Positions 1 through 4,004 of a stretch of DNA of 6,799 bases are shown in pieces. The notes below the pieces were generated by a model that was given only the letters and a program-made list of their open reading frames with translations, searched no databases and was not told where the DNA came from. Positions within the stretch are counted from its first letter, which is position 1. Each line of letters starts with the position of its first letter. Made by a program: the position numbers and the translations under genes. Origin of the DNA: Halobacteria archaeon (GTDB lineage Bacteria > Pseudomonadota > Gammaproteobacteria > UBA9214); the NCBI GenBank assembly GCA_013041945.1, contig JABDRC010000055.1, forward strand, positions 1-6,799, read 5' to 3'.

Positions 1-770
1 ACAAGACGCGCGCGAAACACCTGGCGCGCGTCACCGGCTGGCTGATGGCAACGGAACTGCGGGCAGTCGGTGTCGATATCAGTTTCGCACCGGTGCTCGA
101 CCTCGATTATGGCGTTTCGACCATCATCGGCAACCGGGCGTTGCACCGGCGACCGGAAGTCGTGGCCGAGCTGGCGGCCGCCTACCAGTCCGGCATGCAC
201 GAGGCCGGCATGGCAGCTACCGGCAAGCATTTTCCCGGTCACGGTGCCGTGGCCGCCGATTCGCATCTCGACCTGCCGGAGGATGATCGTCGCTACGAGG
301 ACATCGAGCAATGGGACATGGTGCCGTTCCGGCGCATGATTCACTACGGGCTGGCGGCCGTCATGATGGCGCATATCGTCTACCCGCAGGTCGACAGCAA
401 GCCGGCGGGTTTTTCCAGGATCTGGATCAGGGACGTGTTGCGTGGCCATTATCATTTCCAGGGACTGGTGTTCAGTGATGACCTGAGTATGGAGGGTGCG
501 GCCTGTGCCGGTGACTACCCGTCCCGCGCCTTCGCCGCCCTGGAAGCGGGCTGTGATATGGTGCTCGTTTGCAACCAGCGCGAGGAAGCAGCGCGGGTCG
601 CCGACGCCCTGACGGAATACCACGACCCGGTTGCCCAGTTGCGCATGGCGCGCATGCATGGCCGGCACCCGCTCGACTGGAGTGCACTGCATGCAGACCC
701 GCGCTGGGAACAGGCAGTTGCCGCGGTACGGGGATACGAGGAAAATCCCGAGCTTGATCTGGATGTGTAG
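1..770 (+). CDS. nagZ: Beta-N-acetylhexosaminidase NagZ (GH3), 5'-truncated by the window edge
   Basis: NagZ is a cytoplasmic family 3 glycosidase that removes GlcNAc from GlcNAc-1,6-anhydroMurNAc-(peptide) during peptidoglycan recycling. In many gammaproteobacteria its products induce AmpC beta-lactamase. The reading frame is already open at base 3, and KTRAKHLARVTGWL precedes the Met at 45, so that Met is internal. About 255 residues are present against roughly 340 in the family; the N-terminal part of the barrel is missing. Diagnostic motifs are KHFPGHG (225-245), the ADSH loop with the Asp (258-260) and His (264-266) of the NagZ acid/base dyad, AHIVYPQVD, and FSDDLSM, whose first Asp (477-479) is the expected nucleophile. 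All key residues visible are intact. The stop is TAG at 768-770. It is the first gene of the rightward group. The family assignment is certain; the start and promoter lie outside the window. Confidence 0.97.
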   Translation, partial: KTRAKHLARVTGWLMATELRAVGVDISFAPVLDLDYGVSTIIGNRALHRRPEVVAELAAAYQSGMHEAGMAATGKHFPGHGAVAADSHLDLPEDDRRYEDIEQWDMVPFRRMIHYGLAAVMMAHIVYPQVDSKPAGFSRIWIRDVLRGHYHFQGLVFSDDLSMEGAACAGDYPSRAFAALEAGCDMVLVCNQREEAARVADALTEYHDPVAQLRMARMHGRHPLDWSALHADPRWEQAVAAVRGYEENPELDLDV

Positions 771-853
771 CGCCCCGGACGGCCGTTGCAGTCAAGACTG
801 AAACGGACAGAATTCATTAACTAATACAATTGGAAGAGGCGTATTCATCAAGT
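771..853 (+). promoter_or_regulatory. AT-richer nagZ-channel gap with a possible -10 and a ribosome binding site
   Basis: This is the only real intergenic gap in the window. It is clearly AT-richer between about 800 and 850 than the coding DNA around it. TACAAT at 825-830 matches the sigma-70 -10 consensus at five of six positions, but no convincing -35 hexamer lies 16-18 bases upstream. GGAAGAGG at 832-839 is a purine-rich Shine-Dalgarno-like run about 14 bases before the ATG at 854. That spacing is long. If TACAAT is a true -10, transcription would start near 837, inside that run, so both cannot be fully functional together. No hairpin with a T-tract follows nagZ, so read-through from nagZ is also possible. 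This is a suggestion only. Confidence 0.25.
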
Positions 854-1972
854 ATGACTTTAGAAGATATCGCATCCCTGAAATGGCTGACCGGATGGTT
901 TGGCGCCAATGCCTGGATTGCGCAGGTGTTCGTCGTGGTGCTTGGCGTGCTGCTGCTCAACCTGCTGGTGCGGGTGCTGGTCCATCGGCTGCACCTGAAG
1001 TTGCAGGCGAACGAGACACCCTGGGACGATGCCGTGGTCGACGCCCTGAAGCGCCCGCTGAATGTGTTGATCTGGGTTGTGGGCATCGCCTTTGCGGCGG
1101 ACATCGTGCGGATGAAAACCGCTGCACCGATCTTCAATGCCATCGGGCCGATCAGGGACGTGGGGGTGATCGTCACCATTGCCTGGTTCCTGTTGCGCCT
1201 GACGAAGAACATGCAGCGCAACATCATCCGGCAGAATCGAGAGCGCGAGGAGCCGATCGATTCCACCACGGTCGATGCCATCGGCAAACTGATCAGTGCG
1301 GCGGTCATGATTACCGCGGCGCTGGTCATGCTGCAGACCCTGGGCTTCAGTATCTCCGGTGTGCTGGCGTTCGGCGGTATCGGCGGTATCGCGATCGGTT
1401 TTGCCGCCAAGGACCTGCTGGCCAATTTCTTCGGCGGCCTGATGATCTACCTCGACCGTCCGTTCTCCGTCGGTGACTGGGTGCGCTCGGAGGACCGCGA
1501 GATCGAGGGGACGGTGGAAGATATCGGCTGGCGACTGACGCGCATCCGTACCTTCGACAAGCGACCCATCTATATTCCCAACGGAATCTTCTCGACCATT
1601 GCAGTGATCAATCCGTCGCGCATGACGCGGCGCCGGATTTACGAAACCATCGGTATCCGCTATGACGACGTGCAGCAACTGCCGGCGATCCTCGACGAGA
1701 TCCGCCAGATGCTCACCAATCATCCGGATATCGACCACGAGCAGACGCTGATGGTGAATTTCAACCGGTTTGGTCCTTCATCGCTCGACTTTTTCATCTA
1801 TACCTTCACGCACACCACCGTGTGGACGCGATTCCACGAGATCAAGCAGGATGTGTTGCTCAAGATCAGTGACATCATTACCGCGCACGGTGCCGAGATC
1901 GCTTACCCGACCTCCACGGTGCATGCACCGGAGCTGGAGCAGGCCGTCGCCCATGCCCCTCACGCAGGCTGA
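854..1972 (+). CDS. MscS-family mechanosensitive ion channel, YnaI-like
   Basis: This is a small-conductance mechanosensitive channel of the inner membrane. Such channels open under membrane tension to release solutes on hypo-osmotic shock. The protein is 372 residues from ATG 854. Hydrophobic helices lie near residues 19-43, 70-88, 99-117 and 143-163, followed by the pore-lining helix at about 166-200, which has the small-residue pattern AFGGIGGIAIGFAAKDLLAN. Next come DRPFSVGDWV (201-210) and the cytoplasmic beta and alpha/beta domains (about 205-355), including EGTVEDIGWR and RPIYIPNGIFS. Five helices plus these motifs resemble E. coli YnaI more than the three-helix MscS. An in-frame TTG at 830 would add eight residues. 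I prefer ATG 854 because a purine-rich run (832-839) precedes it and TTG 830 has no ribosome binding site. The 3' end overlaps the next gene by 20 bases. The family call is secure; ion selectivity and physiological role are not shown. Confidence 0.93.
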   Translation: MTLEDIASLKWLTGWFGANAWIAQVFVVVLGVLLLNLLVRVLVHRLHLKLQANETPWDDAVVDALKRPLNVLIWVVGIAFAADIVRMKTAAPIFNAIGPIRDVGVIVTIAWFLLRLTKNMQRNIIRQNREREEPIDSTTVDAIGKLISAAVMITAALVMLQTLGFSISGVLAFGGIGGIAIGFAAKDLLANFFGGLMIYLDRPFSVGDWVRSEDREIEGTVEDIGWRLTRIRTFDKRPIYIPNGIFSTIAVINPSRMTRRRIYETIGIRYDDVQQLPAILDEIRQMLTNHPDIDHEQTLMVNFNRFGPSSLDFFIYTFTHTTVWTRFHEIKQDVLLKISDIITAHGAEIAYPTSTVHAPELEQAVAHAPHAG

Positions 1973-2555
1973 ACTCAACCGGATTCGCGCCGACGCGGTG
2001 CAGCTGCACGGTCCCGGGGATATTCATGCCGCGCTGGACCGCATGGCCATGGAAATCACCACCGTGCTGGGCGAGTCCCTGCCGGTCGTCCTGTGTGTCC
2101 TGACCGGCGGGATAATCCCGACCGGCCACCTGCTGACGCGGCTGTCTTTTCCGCTCGAGACGGATTATCTCCATGCCACGCGCTACCGGGGTGAAACCGG
2201 CGGACCGGAGGTTCGCTGGGTCTCTGAACCCGGCATATCACTCGAGGGGCGTACCGTACTGGTCGTGGACGACATCCTGGACGAAGGCCATACACTGGCG
2301 GACGTGCTTGAATATTGCAGGGCCGCCGGTGCCGACAGGGTCTACAGCGCGGTGCTGATCGAGAAGCGGCATGACCGGCGTGCCGACGCTGTGCACGCCG
2401 ACTTTATCGGCCTCGGGGTCGAAGACCGCTATGTGTTCGGTTTCGGCATGGATTACCGGGGCTACCTGCGCAATCTCAACGGCATTTTCGCGCTGGGCGA
2501 AAACAACACGGGCAACGATGAACAAACAACCAACGACGGCAGGACCCATGACTGA
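1953..2555 (+). CDS. Hypoxanthine-guanine phosphoribosyltransferase
   Basis: This cytoplasmic type I phosphoribosyltransferase would convert hypoxanthine or guanine plus PRPP to IMP or GMP. It has 200 residues. The PRPP-binding motif is VLVVDDILDEGHTL (102-115), with the usual adjacent acidic pair. VLTGGIIPTGHL (49-60) matches the pyrophosphate-loop strand of HPRTs, and YRGETGG (78-84) is the flexible-loop region. The C-terminal purine-binding hood, VEDRYVFGFGMDY (156-168) then RNLNGI, closely parallels the DKFVVGYALDY region of human HPRT, with Tyr160 in the base-stacking position and Asp167 in the metal-binding one. The open frame reaches far upstream, but the family N-terminus fits ATG 1953, which lies inside the channel gene and follows GGAGCAGG. 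About 15 polar residues (from Glu183) trail past the usual end. An 8-base overlap with the phosphorylase gene suggests translational coupling. Hypoxanthine as main substrate is inferred from that neighbour; a xanthine-guanine preference cannot be excluded. Confidence 0.9.
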   Translation: MPLTQAELNRIRADAVQLHGPGDIHAALDRMAMEITTVLGESLPVVLCVLTGGIIPTGHLLTRLSFPLETDYLHATRYRGETGGPEVRWVSEPGISLEGRTVLVVDDILDEGHTLADVLEYCRAAGADRVYSAVLIEKRHDRRADAVHADFIGLGVEDRYVFGFGMDYRGYLRNLNGIFALGENNTGNDEQTTNDGRTHD

Positions 2556-3291
2556 TCTGGCAATTATCGGTGGCACCGGGCTGACCCGCGTGCAGAAGCT
2601 CGCTATCGAACGGCGCGAGGTGATGCATACACCCTATGGCGAGCCTTCCGGGGCGCTGACCTTCGGTGAGCTGTATGGCAGGAATGTCGCCTTCCTGCCC
2701 CGTCATGGCTACGGCCATACAATCCCGCCCCACATGGTCAATTACCAGGCCAACCTGTGGGCGCTGAAAGAACACGGGATACAGCGTGTTATTGCCGTGT
2801 GTGCGGTCGGCGGCATACGCGCTGACCTGGTGCCGCCCTCGATCGTGATTCCGGACCAGATCATCGACTACACCTGGTCGCGCAACCATACCTTTTTCGA
2901 ATCGGACCTGACCGAGGTAACGCATATTGACTTTACCGAGCCATACTGCAACGAGATGCGGGCACAGCTGCTGGATGCGGCCGGCAAGGCGGGTGTGGAG
3001 GTGTTTGCTGCGGGTACCTACGGCGCCAGCCAGGGCCCCCGCCTGGAAACCGCGGCTGAAATAGACCGCATGGAGCGTGACGGTTGCCATATAGTCGGCA
3101 TGACCGGCATGCCGGAGGCGGCGCTCGCCCGTGAGCTGGACCTGTGCTACGCGGTGATTGCGGTGTCGGCCAATGCCGCTGCCGGCCGCCACGATGGCAC
3201 GATCAGCATGGAGGTGATCGACAGGAACCTGGACGCCGGGATGGAGAAGGTGCGGTCGATACTCGAGCAGGTTATCACGACGACCTGCTAG
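2548..3291 (+). CDS. mtnP: S-methyl-5'-thioinosine phosphorylase (MTAP/PNP family)
   Basis: This cytoplasmic nucleoside phosphorylase would cleave methylthioinosine with phosphate to hypoxanthine and 5-methylthioribose-1-phosphate, part of methylthioadenosine disposal. It has 247 residues, about the length of the characterised P. aeruginosa enzyme PA3004. Motifs are AIIGGTGL (5-12, phosphate loop), PRHGYGH (51-57), the PPHMVNYQANLWAL block, AVGGI (86-90), QGPRLET (162-168) and VGMTGMPEAALARELDL (183-199). Asn209 in the SANAAAG segment stands where MTAPs carry an Asp that reads 6-amino purines. Asn is the residue of 6-oxopurine enzymes, which favours methylthioinosine over methylthioadenosine. 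The start at 2548 gives the family N-terminus and follows AGGA at 2541-2544. An in-frame ATG at 2518 would add ten polar residues of no family resemblance. The stop TAG (3289-3291) sits in the CTAG shared with csiV. Family is certain; substrate is well supported but not proven. Confidence 0.92.
   Translation: MTDLAIIGGTGLTRVQKLAIERREVMHTPYGEPSGALTFGELYGRNVAFLPRHGYGHTIPPHMVNYQANLWALKEHGIQRVIAVCAVGGIRADLVPPSIVIPDQIIDYTWSRNHTFFESDLTEVTHIDFTEPYCNEMRAQLLDAAGKAGVEVFAAGTYGASQGPRLETAAEIDRMERDGCHIVGMTGMPEAALARELDLCYAVIAVSANAAAGRHDGTISMEVIDRNLDAGMEKVRSILEQVITTTC
3288..3291. other. CTAG palindrome holding both convergent stop codons
   Basis: The rightward phosphorylase gene ends with TAG at 3289-3291 and the leftward csiV gene ends with TAG read from 3290 down to 3288. 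Both stops lie within the self-complementary tetramer CTAG, so the two convergent genes overlap by four bases and have no intergenic spacer. This is read directly from the sequence. No T-tract hairpin is visible on either strand close by. Confidence 0.95.
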
Positions 3292-4001
3292 GGTGATGCC
3301 GGCCCGGCTGTATCGTCCACCGCCTGCGGCGCGGTGTCTGCGGCCGTTGGTGTATCCGGGCCGGTCTGTTCCACCGCGTTCTCATCCACTGTCTGTACGG
3401 GCGTGCGGTGGGCTGTGACCAGCGCCAGCACACCAAAACGCGGATGGTCGAAATAGTGCAAATCACTGGTCTTGATGCGGCGTTTTTCGGTCAGCCGGTA
3501 GACGGGCATGGCGACCGGGCCGTCGGTGTAGAGGCCGGGCGGTTGCGTCGCGAGCTCCTTCAGCAGCAGGTCCATATCCAGGTGCAGATAGCGCCCGCGG
3601 ACCAGCCGGACGCTGCCCTCGACGCTGTTGCGTTTGTCATCGGCAAGCGCGTTCACGCGGTAATCGACCGCCCGCGACGGGCTGTAGGCCAGCTGGCGCC
3701 AGGCACGATGATAGATCACCGTGTACTCACCGCCCTGCTGCAGGCTGTAGCGGACGGGCTTCAGCCGGTAGCTTGATGAGGACAGCCCGGTGAAGCGGTT
3801 TTGCCGGAACTCCCCCGGTGCCCGGGCCGTTGCAGCATCCGGCTGTTGCCAGACTTCACCCTGGTCAGACCGGGTATTGTGCGTAAAGATGATGATCTCC
3901 ACGTCGTACAGCTGCGATGCTGCCGCCACCGTGGCAGGTCCTGCAAACAGCACGAGCAGGACAGGCAGACAGCGACGGAAGGTCAATATTCGAATAGGCA
4001 T
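3288..4001 (-). CDS. csiV: CsiV family protein (periplasmic, peptidoglycan-binding family)
   Basis: The gene encodes 237 residues. Residues 1-28 form a Sec signal peptide: a basic start, the hydrophobic core CLPVLLVLFAG, then an Ala-rich site with probable cleavage near AAA|S at 28. No lipobox is seen. The mature part opens with LYDVEIIIFTHN (31-42), the hallmark of the family. It continues with a YHRAWRQ segment (97-103), RGRYLHLDMDLLL (135-147) and EKRRIKTSDLHYFDHPRFGVLALVT (172-196), all typical of CsiV. The family is named after a Vibrio cholerae protein linked to sensing of D-amino-acid cell-wall stress; its role elsewhere is little known. Residues from about 201 form a Thr/Pro/Ala/Asp-rich tail, probably disordered. 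The start lies 3 bases after the mfd stop, so expression probably depends on mfd transcription. Only a weak GGGA precedes it at 10 bases. The stop overlaps that of the convergent phosphorylase gene. Confidence 0.88.
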   Translation of the reverse strand: MPIRILTFRRCLPVLLVLFAGPATVAAASQLYDVEIIIFTHNTRSDQGEVWQQPDAATARAPGEFRQNRFTGLSSSSYRLKPVRYSLQQGGEYTVIYHRAWRQLAYSPSRAVDYRVNALADDKRNSVEGSVRLVRGRYLHLDMDLLLKELATQPPGLYTDGPVAMPVYRLTEKRRIKTSDLHYFDHPRFGVLALVTAHRTPVQTVDENAVEQTGPDTPTAADTAPQAVDDTAGPASP

Positions 4002-4004
4002 GTT

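Noticed and set aside
45..47. Met at 45 as the start of nagZ
   Set aside because: In-frame NagZ-like sequence precedes it to the window edge, and a start here would lose the first strands of the GH3 barrel.
1372..1390. Direct repeat of GGCGGTATC in tandem
   Set aside because: It encodes the GGIGGI motif of the pore helix, which is conserved in YnaI-like channels, so protein function explains it.
860..1738. Long open frame (292 codons) on the minus strand across the channel gene
   Set aside because: The protein is rich in His, Asp, Arg and Gln with no recognisable domain and mirrors the strongly supported MscS-family gene; it is a G+C-rich antisense shadow.
2476..3192. Open frame of 238 codons on the minus strand across the phosphorylase gene
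   Set aside because: No family motifs, and it lies entirely over well-supported coding sequence on the other strand; typical antisense shadow.
3318..3336. Inverted repeat CACCGC / GCGGTG with a 7-base loop, considered as a terminator for the convergent genes
   Set aside because: The stem is only 6 bp and no T-tract follows on either strand; it lies in the csiV coding tail where G+C-rich repeats arise by chance.
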